A stretch of DNA of 64,000 bases from Pseudobacillus lumedeiriae (GTDB taxonomy: Bacteria; Bacillota; Bacilli; Bacillales; Domibacillaceae), in NCBI RefSeq assembly GCF_044891285.1, contig NZ_JAUIYO010000002.1, forward strand, positions 487,762-551,761. Reading direction: 5' to 3'. The position numbers and the translations under genes are program-made. Numbering within the stretch: the first letter of the stretch is position 1; each line of letters opens with the position of its first letter. Positions 52,205-60,737 of this stretch are shown one piece after another. The notes beneath the pieces are model-generated. The model was not told the DNA's origin and ran no database searches. It worked only from the letters and a program-made list of their open reading frames with translations.

Positions 52205-52999
52205 TTAAAACTCCGACATGACACGGAGCCACGGTCTCTCATTTTTCCACTCTATGTCTACAGGAAGTTTAAAGGCCGCGCTTAAATGTTTGTTTGTCAA
52301 GATCTCTTCCTTCCGTCCTGCTGCTATTGCCCTTCCGTCGGCAATGAGTAAAACATGGGTAATGGCCGGGACGATTTCCTCGATATGATGGGTGACGTAC
52401 AGCAGAGAAGAGTCTGTTTTTCTGATTTGAACAGATAAGGCATGAAGAAGTTCTTCGCGGGCCCGGATGTCCAGCCCAGTGCAAGGCTCGTCCAGAATCA
52501 GCAGTTCTGGATTTGCCATGAACGCTCTTGCCAGCAGCACCCGCTTTTGTTCTCCTTGCGATAATGTACGAAACGGCTGTTTCGCTTTATCTTCTATACG
52601 GAATGAGGCTAACAATTCATGTGCAGCCTGCCAGTCCGTATCTGTCACCTCTTCATATAATCCAATCGAAGCGAATTTTCCGCTGACTGCTGCTTCAAGA
52701 GCAGTCTCATGGTTAAACGTCGTTAAGAAACGGTTTAGTGAACTGCTCACAAAACCGATCTTTTGTCTAACTAACTGAATGTTTGTTTTTCCATATTCAT
52801 ACCCAAGAACGGATACTTTTCCTTTCGTTGGAAATTGGTAACCGGTAATCATATTTAACAGTGATGTTTTTCCAGCGCCGTTCAGTCCGAGCAATGCCCA
52901 ATGTTCTCCGGGCTGTACGGACCAGTTCACGTTTTGTAAAATCAATTTTTTGTCACGAAACCAGTGAAGATTTTCCAAGTGAATGATTATCTCCGTCAT
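52205..52999 (-). CDS. ylmA: ABC transporter ATP-binding protein (YlmA-like)
   Basis: The 264-residue ATPase has Walker A GLNGAGKT, signature LSQGEQ, Walker B LLILDEP, D-loop TGLD and switch VTHH. Length and sequence recall B. subtilis YlmA, a stand-alone ATPase. No permease gene is nearby. AGGAGTG lies before the ATG. A possible antisense transcript starts at its 3' side. Confidence 0.88.
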   Translation of the reverse strand: MTEIIIHLENLHWFRDKKLILQNVNWSVQPGEHWALLGLNGAGKTSLLNMITGYQFPTKGKVSVLGYEYGKTNIQLVRQKIGFVSSSLNRFLTTFNHETALEAAVSGKFASIGLYEEVTDTDWQAAHELLASFRIEDKAKQPFRTLSQGEQKRVLLARAFMANPELLILDEPCTGLDIRAREELLHALSVQIRKTDSSLLYVTHHIEEIVPAITHVLLIADGRAIAAGRKEEILTNKHLSAAFKLPVDIEWKNERPWLRVMSEF

Positions 53000-53062
53000 T
53001 CTATCACTCCTGTTTTTTTGTACATTAGTGTACCATATGAGCGAATTTGAAGGGGCCCCTCA

Positions 53063-53109
53063 ATATACCCCTATGTGTATTTGACAATCGTATAATTTTA
53101 TACTACAAT
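53063..53109 (+). promoter_or_regulatory. CstR/CsoR-like operator and promoter
   Basis: ATATACCCCTATGTGTAT (53063-53080) abuts TTGACA (53081-53086), 17 bp spacer, TACAAT (53104-53109). The ATACCCC element is typical of CsoR/CstR-family sites. Confidence 0.7.
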
Positions 53110-53146
53110 GCAATTAAGACATTAGCAGTTATTTTTTTAAATAAAA

Positions 53147-53164
53147 ATATACCCCTGTGTGTAT
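53147..53164 (+). promoter_or_regulatory. Second CstR/CsoR-like operator
   Basis: ATATACCCCTGTGTGTAT differs from the site at 53063 by one base and lies exactly 84 bp downstream, just before the ribosome binding site. Confidence 0.7.
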
Positions 53165-53183
53165 TTGGGGTCAGGAGGAATAA

Positions 53184-54272
53184 ATGATGAATCAGATGGT
53201 AAAAACAGTCGACGTAAAAGACATTGATCAATTAGTTAAAGAAGGTGCTTTGTTAATTGATGTCAGGGATGAATCAGAAAGAATCATGGGGTATATAGAA
53301 GGAAGCAAAAACATTCCGCTTGGCGAGCTTCCTGAACGCCTAAGTGAAATTCCTAAGAATCGGCCTGTCTATGTGTCCTGCCAAGTTGGGAAGCGCGGGG
53401 AGAAAGCAGCATCATTATTAAGTGACAATGGCTTTGACGCTTACAATGTAAAGGGTGGCTATCGGGCATATGCCGACTATCGCCAAGCTTCACAGGCAGA
53501 ATTAAGTACAGCGGCTGTAGCAGATGGAAAAGAAATTGAACCTGATGTAGCATTAAACTGTTTAGGGCTGCAGTGTCCAGGGCCGATCAGTCAAGTGTTC
53601 CAAACGATGAACCGAATGAAAGACGGCGAGGTTCTAGAAGTAAAGGTTACTGACCCGGGATTTATCTCTGATATAAAGGCATGGTGTGCCAATACCGAAA
53701 ATACATTTATCAGCAGTGAAACACAGGGGGATACTGTCGTTGTGTACGTTCGCAAAGGAGCAGGGGAATCCCTTGTACAGACGGATGAAGGAAATGGCAA
53801 TAAAGGAGCGACCCTTGTTGTCTTTAACCAGGATTTAGACAAAGCGATTGCCTCTTTTATCATTGCGACGGGAGCAGCAGCGATGGGAAAAAAAGTAACA
53901 ATGTTTTTCACGTTCTGGGGCTTGAACATTCTGCGGAAGGATGAGGATGTGCCTCAGGAAGGAAAAGACTTCATGGAAAAGATGTTTACGAAAATGATGC
54001 CCGCAGGACCTAAAAACCTCCCGATCTCTAATATGAATATGGGGGGAATGGGAGCAAAAATGATCCGTCAGGTGATGGAGAAGAAAAATGTCGACAGTTT
54101 AGAGACACTTATGCAAAATGCGATAGATATGGGTGTTAACATTGTTGCTTGTGCTATGAGTATGGATGTCATGGGAATTCGCAAAGAAGAATTAATTGAC
54201 GGGGTAGAAATCGGCGGGGTAGCAGCCTACCTTGGCCAGGCAGAAAATGCGAATTTGAATCTGTTTATTTAA
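53184..54272 (+). CDS. Rhodanese-TusA-DsrE-like persulfide transfer protein
   Basis: The 362-residue fusion is cytoplasmic. Rhodanese (about 5-105) has the active Cys66 in YVSCQVGKRG. TusA/SirA-like (about 120-195) has C126 and C131 in LNCLGLQCPGPI. DsrE/DsrF-like (about 205-362) starts TLVVFNQDLDKAIASFIIAT and has CAMSMDVMGI. Similar fusions handle persulfide sulfur in the cst/CoADR systems of Firmicutes, under the persulfide sensor CstR. Either of two adjacent ATGs (53184, 53187) may be used; AGGAGG favours the second. Two matching operators support sulfide or persulfide control. The regulator is not in the window. Confidence 0.9.
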   Translation: MMNQMVKTVDVKDIDQLVKEGALLIDVRDESERIMGYIEGSKNIPLGELPERLSEIPKNRPVYVSCQVGKRGEKAASLLSDNGFDAYNVKGGYRAYADYRQASQAELSTAAVADGKEIEPDVALNCLGLQCPGPISQVFQTMNRMKDGEVLEVKVTDPGFISDIKAWCANTENTFISSETQGDTVVVYVRKGAGESLVQTDEGNGNKGATLVVFNQDLDKAIASFIIATGAAAMGKKVTMFFTFWGLNILRKDEDVPQEGKDFMEKMFTKMMPAGPKNLPISNMNMGGMGAKMIRQVMEKKNVDSLETLMQNAIDMGVNIVACAMSMDVMGIRKEELIDGVEIGGVAAYLGQAENANLNLFI

Positions 54273-54284
54273 TACTTTACAGTC

Positions 54285-54320
54285 CGTGTGCAGACGAGAA
54301 AGGTCTGCACACGTTTTTTT
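54285..54320 (+). terminator. Rho-independent terminator
   Basis: CGTGTGCAGAC pairs perfectly with GTCTGCACACG, followed by a run of T. Confidence 0.92.
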
Positions 54321-54649
54321 ATTTAACGGAAGGGAAGGCGGCTGAGCCTAGTAAAGAAAATATATTTCTTCATCATGGCTGATTTTTGTATTTTTTGTTG
54401 TCTTCCTCCATTGAAAATTTTTATTTAATAAGAATAGAAAAACCCTCTATGCGGCAATTTGATAATAAATGTGGATTTTTCGAGAAAAAATATTGGTTTT
54501 TTGATCTAAGAGTAGTAAGATGGTACATGGAAAAAATGCTGCTACTTTTTCAGGCGTACAAACAAAGCAACGAATCAGGCAGGGAAATGACGCAAAGAAG
54601 TTTTTAACAGATTTTTTTTCATTTGTCAAACGATGATACGACAAAACAT

Positions 54650-54689
54650 GTCACATATTTAGTGAAATGCGTCACATATTTAGTGAAAT
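54650..54689 (+). promoter_or_regulatory. Two 19-bp direct repeats upstream of odhA
   Basis: GTCACATATTTAGTGAAAT occurs at 54650-54668 and again at 54671-54689 (last base A-T shift included), period 21 bp. It lies about 175 bp before the odhA start in an otherwise AT-rich gap from 54321 to 54863 with no gene. It looks like a binding site for an unidentified factor. Confidence 0.55.
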
Positions 54690-54863
54690 ACACTTTAATC
54701 CTTCCCCTTATTACTATGCAATGGTAAGATGTCCTTGTAGGCAGTATAAATTTTCAACCTGGGTGTATCATGGTGTATATAGTGGTATGAAATACACGAT
54801 GTGAGCTCATCCAAATATGTGTTAGTAAAAATTAATGGGCGAAATAGTTGGAGGTTTTTCAGA

Positions 54864-57692
54864 ATGAAAATGCAGACAGCCCAAGGGAATCCGTGGAGTC
54901 GTTTCTCCGGACCAAACCTTGGATATGTAATGGAGTTGTACGAGCACTATTTGAAAGATCCTGAGTCAGTGGATCCCGAAATGAAGCAAATGTTTGAAGA
55001 GTGGGGAGCGCCCGTTGCAGATGCGCCTCATGGAGAAAGTGGTAAGACAGCTGTACCTGCATCAGGCAATGATTTAAATGTTTTGTTTAACGCAGTAAAA
55101 CTTGCTGACAGCATCCGTACATACGGTCATCTTGCAGCAGATATTAATCCGTTAAATGATAAAAACAAAGATACGTATCGTATTGAGTTAAGCACATTCA
55201 ACTTAACGGAAGAAGAATTGCGGAAAGTTCCTGTTCAATATCTATGTCCTGATGCACCAGCACATGTTAAAGACGGGTATGATGCAATCCAACATTTGAA
55301 AAAAGTCTACACAGATAAATTGGCTTTTGAATTAGCCCAAGTTCATGATTTAGAAGAAAGACAATGGTTCAGACAACAAATTGAATCAACTAATTATTAT
55401 CCAACATTCTCAAATGATCAAAAAGTCCGGTTATTAGACCGATTAACAAAAGTAGAAGGCTTTGAGAAGTTTATTCATAAGACATTCGTTGGACAGAAGC
55501 GTTTTTCCATTGAAGGACTCGATGCAATGGTTCCGCTTCTTGACGAGATCGTTAGACACTCCGCTGAAAAAGGAGCAAAAACGGTTAATATTGGCATGGC
55601 GCACAGAGGACGTTTAAATGTCCTTGCGCATATTTTAGGTAAACCTTATGAAATGATCTTTGCAGAGTTCCAGCATGCACCGACGAATAAGAACATGCTT
55701 CCTGAAGGTTCTACGAAGATGACTACATATGGATGGACAGGTGATGTTAAGTACCATCTTGGTGCGGATCACAGTTTTAAAGAAGATGCAGATGTGACTC
55801 GTATCACTCTTGCTAACAACCCGAGCCATCTTGAGGTAGTAAGTCCGATTGTAACTGGTTATACGAGAGCTGCACAAGAAGATCGTACGAAACCAGGTCT
55901 TCCTGAACAAGATACAGATGCTGCTTTGGCGATTTTAATTCACGGCGATGCGGCTTTTCCAGGGCAAGGCATTGTCAGTGAAACATTTAACATGAGCCGG
56001 ATTCCGGGATATCAAACAGGTGGATCTATTCATATCATCGCGAACAATATGATTGGATTTACAACGGAAAGTTATGATTCTCGTTCAACTCGTTATGCTT
56101 CTGATTTGGCGAAAGGCTTTGAAGTGCCGATTGTTCACGTTAATGCGGACGATCCAGAAGCGTGTATTGCTGCTGCTGTTATGGCAGTTGATTACCGCAA
56201 TCGTTTTGGTAAAGACTTTGTAATTGATTTAATTGGTTATCGTCGCTTCGGGCATAATGAAATGGATGAGCCGATGACAACGAATCCAATGATGTATCAT
56301 GAGATTCATCAACATCCGACGGCCCGTGAGATTTATGCAGAAAAACTAGTTAACCGCGGTGTCATTTCAAAAGATGAAGCAGCAAAGCTTTATTCTGAGA
56401 ATGAGCAGCAATTAAAAGATCTATACGAAACGGTTCCGAAAAAAGATGAAAATCCGGATATCGTCATGAATCCGCCGAAATTCGTTGAAAGAGAGCTACC
56501 GGCTATTGAAACGGGAGTGGATACGGACGTATTAAGCCGAATTAACAGCGAATTATTAAATTGGCCGGAAGACTTAAACGTATTTAAAAAGCTAGAACGT
56601 ATTTTAAAACGTCGTGAAAACGTGTTTGAAAAAGATGGCCAAATTGATTGGGGCCATGCGGAAGCACTTGCTTTTGCCTCTATTTTAAAAAGCGGCACAC
56701 CAATTCGTTTAACAGGTCAGGATGCACAACGGGGAACGTTCGCTCATCGAAACCTCGTGCTTCATGATGAAAAAACAGGTGAAGAATATGTGCCCCTTAA
56801 CCATTTAGAAGACGTGAATGCTTCATTTGTCGTTATTAATAGTCCATTAACAGAAGCGGCTGTTGTTGGTTATGAATACGGTTATAACGTCTTCTCACCA
56901 GAAACACTTGTTCTTTGGGAAGCCCAATTCGGTGATTTTGCCAACATGGCACAAGTGATGTTTGATCAGTTCGTTTCTTCTGGACGGGCGAAATGGGGAC
57001 AAAAATCTGGTCTCGTCATGCTCTTGCCACATGGATATGAAGGACAAGGGCCAGAACACTCAAGTGCCCGCTTAGAACGCTTCTTGCAAAATGCGGCAGA
57101 GAATAACTGGACGGTTGCAAATCTTTCTTCAACGGCACAATATTTCCATCTTTTACGCCGTCAAGCATCGATCCTGCAAAAAGAAGAAGTGCGGCCATTA
57201 GTGATCATGACACCAAAAAGCTTATTGCGCCATCCGCTTGCAGCTTCTAGCGCTTCTGAATTTATTGCTGGTTCATTTAAGTCGGTTGTCGAAGAACCAA
57301 GACTTGGAAGTCAACCAGAAAAAGTGGAAAGAATCGTTCTTTGCAGCGGGAAAGTCTCCATTGATCTTGCTGAACAAATTAGCAAGACGGAAGAAAATCT
57401 TGACTGGCTGCATGTGTTAAGAGTGGAAGAAATATATCCGTTCCCTAAAGAGGACATAAAAGAATTCTTAGCATGTTATCCACAGCTAAAAGAAGTGGTA
57501 TGGCTGCAAGAAGAACCGCAAAACTTTGGAGCATGGACGTATGTGGATGCACGTCTTCGCGACGTTGCTCCTGAAGACGCGAGCGTGCGCTATATTGGCC
57601 GCCGCCGCCGTTCCAGCCCATCAGAGGGAGATGCGATTGTTCATAAAAAAGAACAAGCACGTATCTTGAAAGCGGCTATTACAAGAGATTAA
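54864..57692 (+). CDS. odhA: 2-oxoglutarate dehydrogenase E1 component
   Basis: The product has 942 residues from ATG 54864, which follows TTGGAGG by 8 bases. An in-frame GTG at 54801 has no such site. The N-terminus has GPNLGYVMELYEHYLKDPES. ThDP and catalytic segments include GMAHRGRLNVLAHILGKP, HGDAAFPGQGIVSETFNMS, GYRRFGHNEMDEP and LPHGYEGQGPEHSSARLERF. It decarboxylates 2-oxoglutarate in the TCA cycle and passes succinyl to OdhB. Confidence 0.97.
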   Translation: MKMQTAQGNPWSRFSGPNLGYVMELYEHYLKDPESVDPEMKQMFEEWGAPVADAPHGESGKTAVPASGNDLNVLFNAVKLADSIRTYGHLAADINPLNDKNKDTYRIELSTFNLTEEELRKVPVQYLCPDAPAHVKDGYDAIQHLKKVYTDKLAFELAQVHDLEERQWFRQQIESTNYYPTFSNDQKVRLLDRLTKVEGFEKFIHKTFVGQKRFSIEGLDAMVPLLDEIVRHSAEKGAKTVNIGMAHRGRLNVLAHILGKPYEMIFAEFQHAPTNKNMLPEGSTKMTTYGWTGDVKYHLGADHSFKEDADVTRITLANNPSHLEVVSPIVTGYTRAAQEDRTKPGLPEQDTDAALAILIHGDAAFPGQGIVSETFNMSRIPGYQTGGSIHIIANNMIGFTTESYDSRSTRYASDLAKGFEVPIVHVNADDPEACIAAAVMAVDYRNRFGKDFVIDLIGYRRFGHNEMDEPMTTNPMMYHEIHQHPTAREIYAEKLVNRGVISKDEAAKLYSENEQQLKDLYETVPKKDENPDIVMNPPKFVERELPAIETGVDTDVLSRINSELLNWPEDLNVFKKLERILKRRENVFEKDGQIDWGHAEALAFASILKSGTPIRLTGQDAQRGTFAHRNLVLHDEKTGEEYVPLNHLEDVNASFVVINSPLTEAAVVGYEYGYNVFSPETLVLWEAQFGDFANMAQVMFDQFVSSGRAKWGQKSGLVMLLPHGYEGQGPEHSSARLERFLQNAAENNWTVANLSSTAQYFHLLRRQASILQKEEVRPLVIMTPKSLLRHPLAASSASEFIAGSFKSVVEEPRLGSQPEKVERIVLCSGKVSIDLAEQISKTEENLDWLHVLRVEEIYPFPKEDIKEFLACYPQLKEVVWLQEEPQNFGAWTYVDARLRDVAPEDASVRYIGRRRRSSPSEGDAIVHKKEQARILKAAITRD

Positions 57693-57807
57693 ATCATGAT
57701 ATTAGAAGCGGACAGGCTGCTTGATCCGGCCTGTTCGGCTTTGAAATAAATATTTTTACTTATTATACTAACGTTAAGCTGAATGCATATTAGAGGAGGA
57801 CACGAAA

Positions 57808-59058
57808 GTGGCTGAAATTAAAGTTCCAGAGTTGGCAGAATCGATTACAGAAGGTACAATAGCGCAATGGCTAAAACAACCTGGAGATGTTGTTGAAAAA
57901 GGTGAATACATTGTTGAGCTTGAAACAGATAAAGTAAACGTAGAAGTGATTTCCGAAGAAGCTGGTGTCATTCAAGAGTTGAAAGCAGCAGAAGGTGACA
58001 CAGTTGAAGTTGGACAAGTCATTGCTATCGTAGGAGAAGGCAGTGCAGCTACAGCGGCACCAGCCCAAGAAGCAGCACCACAAGCAGCTCCTCAACAAGA
58101 AGAAGTGAAGCAGGCAGCACCAGCTCAAGAAGCGCCAGCTGCAGCAGAATCAACACAACGTCCAATTGCTTCACCGGCAGCCCGCAAGATGGCTCGCGAA
58201 AAAGGCATTGATTTAAATGAAGTTCCTACAGTAGATCCAATGGGACGCGTGCGTAAACAAGATGTAGCGTCTTATTCTGCAAATGAGCCGAAACAAGCAG
58301 CACCACAGCAAGCAGCAGCGCCTGCTCCAAGTGCCGCACCACAACAAGATGACGGCAAACCGGTTGTCCGTGAGAGAATGAGCCGCCGCCGTCAAACAAT
58401 CGCAAAACGATTAGTCGAAGTACAACAAACGGCTGCTATGCTGACAACATTTAATGAAATCGACATGACAGCAGTAATGGAGCTGCGTAAACGTAAAAAA
58501 GACAAGTTTTATGAAGATCATGAAGTTCGCTTAGGCTTTATGTCTTTCTTTACGAAAGCAGTAGTTGCAGCATTGAAGAAATATCCTTATGTCAACGCAG
58601 AAATTGGCGACAATGAATTCCTATTAAAGAAATATTATGACATCGGTGTAGCCGTTTCTACAGATGAAGGCCTAGTTGTACCAGTTGTCCGCGACTGTGA
58701 CCGCAAAAACTTTGCTGAAATTGAAGGGGACATTTTGAACCTTGCTCTAAAAGCACGTGACAATAAACTTGCTCTTAGCGATTTACAAGGCGGTACATTT
58801 ACGATTACAAATGGTGGAGTATTTGGCTCTTTACTATCTACACCTATCCTTAATGGTACGCAAGTAGGTATCCTTGGTATGCATACAATCCAAACTCGTC
58901 CAGTTGCGATCGATAAAGACCGGATGGAAAACCGTCCAATGATGTATGTGGCTCTTTCTTATGATCACAGAATCATTGATGGAAAAGAGGCAGTTGGCTT
59001 CTTGAAAACTGTAAAAGAGCTTATTGAAAATCCTGAAGATCTTTTACTTGAAGGTTAA
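57808..59058 (+). CDS. odhB: Dihydrolipoamide succinyltransferase (E2)
   Basis: The 416-residue product has a lipoyl domain (1-76) with ELETDKVNVEV (lipoyl Lys), an Ala/Gln/Pro-rich linker, a peripheral subunit binding domain (about 117-155: IASPAARKMAREKGIDLNEV) and a catalytic domain ending SYDHRIIDGKEAVGFL. GTG start lies behind GAGGAGG. It is 115 bp after odhA; a terminator follows. The E3 gene is not in the window. Confidence 0.97.
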   Translation: MAEIKVPELAESITEGTIAQWLKQPGDVVEKGEYIVELETDKVNVEVISEEAGVIQELKAAEGDTVEVGQVIAIVGEGSAATAAPAQEAAPQAAPQQEEVKQAAPAQEAPAAAESTQRPIASPAARKMAREKGIDLNEVPTVDPMGRVRKQDVASYSANEPKQAAPQQAAAPAPSAAPQQDDGKPVVRERMSRRRQTIAKRLVEVQQTAAMLTTFNEIDMTAVMELRKRKKDKFYEDHEVRLGFMSFFTKAVVAALKKYPYVNAEIGDNEFLLKKYYDIGVAVSTDEGLVVPVVRDCDRKNFAEIEGDILNLALKARDNKLALSDLQGGTFTITNGGVFGSLLSTPILNGTQVGILGMHTIQTRPVAIDKDRMENRPMMYVALSYDHRIIDGKEAVGFLKTVKELIENPEDLLLEG

Positions 59059-59065
59059 TAATAAC

Positions 59066-59102
59066 AACCAGCCTGAAGTTTTGCGACAGGCTGGTTTTTT
59101 TA
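59066..59102 (+). terminator. Terminator of odhA-odhB
   Basis: AACCAGCCTG pairs with CAGGCTGGTT, followed by TTTTTT. Confidence 0.92.
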
Positions 59103-59195
59103 ATCGTTTAGGAAATTATAAAATTCTTATCTGTGGATAAGCGCACAACATCCAGCTTCAGCGCCTATGCTTTTATTCTGATGAAAGAAACAAAA

Positions 59196-59225
59196 AAGAG
59201 GCAGACCTTTTCGTGTCAGCCTCTT
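59196..59225. terminator. Terminator of sda
   Basis: AAGAGGC pairs with GCCTCTT. On the minus strand it is followed by TTTTTTG, right after the sda stop. Confidence 0.8.
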
Positions 59226-59241
59226 GATTTTTATTTTTAGT

Positions 59242-59373
59242 TTAGTTTTTTGTGAGGATTAAACCCCGCTTTTGTACTTCTATTCGGAGTAATCGAATCC
59301 AATCTGCGTCTTGACCTTTTTTCTTTGCGTCCCGATAGGCTGCTACAAGCATTTCATTACTCATGATTTTCAT
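59242..59373 (-). CDS. sda: Sda, checkpoint inhibitor of sporulation kinases
   Basis: The 43-residue frame starts MKIMSNEMLVAAYRDAKKKG and continues WIRLLRIEVQKRGLIL. The pattern LSxExLxxxY...DFIxLLxxEIxRRGL is that of Sda, the helical hairpin that blocks KinA-type histidine kinases when DNA replication is disturbed. AAGGAGGTAATTTC precedes the ATG and a terminator follows the stop. The length fits the family. In B. subtilis sda transcription depends on DnaA; TTATACATA near 59454 is only a poor DnaA-box match, while a perfect one (TGTGGATAA, about 59132) lies downstream of the gene. Confidence 0.88.
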   Translation of the reverse strand: MKIMSNEMLVAAYRDAKKKGQDADWIRLLRIEVQKRGLILTKN

Positions 59374-59421
59374 GAAATTACCTCCTTCAAATAGGTCAAT
59401 GCCATTTCTAGCTTAGACATG

Positions 59422-59449
59422 AATCAATAAAGAGTACTCTTTATTGATT
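59422..59449 (-). promoter_or_regulatory. Perfect 28-bp palindrome at the sda transcription start
   Basis: AATCAATAAAGAGT is followed directly by its exact reverse complement. It lies at the predicted start of the sda transcript, so it may be an operator or a 5' hairpin of the mRNA. Confidence 0.75.
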
Positions 59450-59452
59450 GTC

Positions 59453-59481
59453 ATTATACATAATTCTATGAAGCTTTTGAA
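59453..59481 (-). promoter_or_regulatory. Sigma-A promoter of sda
   Basis: On the minus strand TTCAAA, 17 bp spacer, TATAAT. The transcript would begin inside the palindrome at 59422-59449. Confidence 0.7.
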
Positions 59482-59616
59482 GAGGGATGAGTAAAATCAG
59501 GCGAAAGTAAGAAAAGAAATGTTCGTGATTAGTCCTTTAGTCGAGGACACTTGTCCTTACATAATAAAATATAATTTTATTATGTAAACAAAAATATTTA
59601 CCTATGTTAATAAGTA

Positions 59617-59687
59617 TTATTGATTAGAGCGGAAGGAGTGATAGCGGCGAGTAGGCTCCAATCATCAGGTATGTTTAACAAAGTCTT
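59617..59687 (+). repeat. Dispersed intergenic repeat, decayed copy
   Basis: TATTGATTAGAGCGGAAGG, AGCGGCGAGTAGGCTCC and GTTTAACAAAGTC recall the left end, middle and right tail of the copies at 39470-39810. The gap 59374-59794 holds this repeat, the sda promoter and nothing else seen. Confidence 0.55.
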
Positions 59688-59794
59688 TTTAATTAATTGA
59701 TTTCTTTAGTTTGCTGAAACAACTTTTCAGTCTGAATTCAAATATGCTATGATAATATAGAAAAACTATAGATAGGTAATTGAAAGGAGAACTT

Positions 59795-60001
59795 ATGAAT
59801 CATCTTCAATGGGTAAAAAAAGATACAATTAAGCAAGTTAAGTGCCTTCATACAAATGCACAGAAGTATATGGTCGAAAATAGATTAACGCCAGGACAAT
59901 TGTATGATGTGAAAAATGAAACAGAGGAATTTTATTTCCTTGTCGATGACAAAGGAAAAGTATCTGGTTTTTATAAAGAGTATTTTGAAGAATGTAACTA
60001 A
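59795..60001 (+). CDS. Small DUF6501-like protein
   Basis: ATG 59795 follows GAAAGGAGAACTT and is preferred to the upstream in-frame start at 59780. The 68-residue product NHLQWVKKDTIKQVKCLHTN, TPGQLYDVKNETEEFYFLVD and GFYKEYFEE looks like the DUF6501 family of small Bacillus proteins. A small beta-barrel is likely. Function unknown. Confidence 0.7.
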   Translation: MNHLQWVKKDTIKQVKCLHTNAQKYMVENRLTPGQLYDVKNETEEFYFLVDDKGKVSGFYKEYFEECN

Positions 60002-60200
60002 GCACTTGAGGGATGAAAGCAATTTTTTAGCACAATATGGCTAAGGCAGAGATATGGCTCATTCAAATAAAAGATACGAACGGCAGTATGTACTTTTATG
60101 GAAGTAATGAGGAGAGGAAGAAACGAGAACAGATAAGCGCCTTAGCTTTATTCATACATAAAGATTAGATTGTTTGTTGTCCATCATAGGGGGAGTATAG

Positions 60201-60632
60201 GTGTTTGATGAAAGAATGGCATTAAAGATCCGGCTGGAGCAGCTGGCTGATTCAGAACTAAGGATTATCCAAGAGTTTCAAAAGGAAAGGGAGACTATTT
60301 TCAGAAGATTAAAAGAGCTGGACACGATTGATGCTGAAAAGATGGAAAGTTCAAAGGAAATTGTCTCACTGACTAAAATTGGCGGCCCTCCCCAAGAGAG
60401 AAAGAGAAGGGGGCGGCGCAGTGAAAGTCTAGAGGAGCTGCGCCAGACGGCCGTAACGATATTAAAAGAGCAAAATACACCTATTCGCGGGGTGGAGCTT
60501 CAACGGCAGATTGAAGGGAGAACGGGGAAGAAGATAGCCAATATGACTACATTTATGGTTGGACTCGAACGAGAGAATTATCGGGTACGCAAGCTGGGAA
60601 GAGGGCTATATATATACGAGTACGAAGGCTGA
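60201..60632 (+). CDS. rok: Rok-family nucleoid-associated repressor
   Basis: The 143-residue product starts MFDERMALKIRLEQLADSEL with an N-terminal coiled coil (1-45). The basic linker KRRGRRSESLEELR follows. A C-terminal winged helix ends IANMTTFMVGLERENYRVRK. This is the layout of B. subtilis Rok, which represses comK and binds AT-rich, horizontally acquired DNA. It is shorter than B. subtilis Rok (about 190) because the linker is reduced. GTG start lies behind GGGGGAG. Confidence 0.9.
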   Translation: MFDERMALKIRLEQLADSELRIIQEFQKERETIFRRLKELDTIDAEKMESSKEIVSLTKIGGPPQERKRRGRRSESLEELRQTAVTILKEQNTPIRGVELQRQIEGRTGKKIANMTTFMVGLERENYRVRKLGRGLYIYEYEG

Positions 60633-60657
60633 TTGCTGCGGCAGTCAGTTTTTTATT
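60629..60657 (+). terminator. Terminator of rok
   Basis: CTGATTGC pairs with GCAGTCAG (one wobble), followed by TTTTTTATTTT. Confidence 0.8.
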
Positions 60658-60737
60658 TTCTAATGGTTTACTTCTGATAATGAAGATGTATGATGGAAAT
60701 AATGAGATGCTTCATAGCATAGAAAGGAACGATTGCC

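Noticed and set aside
60037..60168. A 43-aa frame starting MAKAEIWLIQIKD
   Set aside because: No ribosome binding site, terminator or recognisable family; possibly a gene relic between the DUF6501-like gene and rok.
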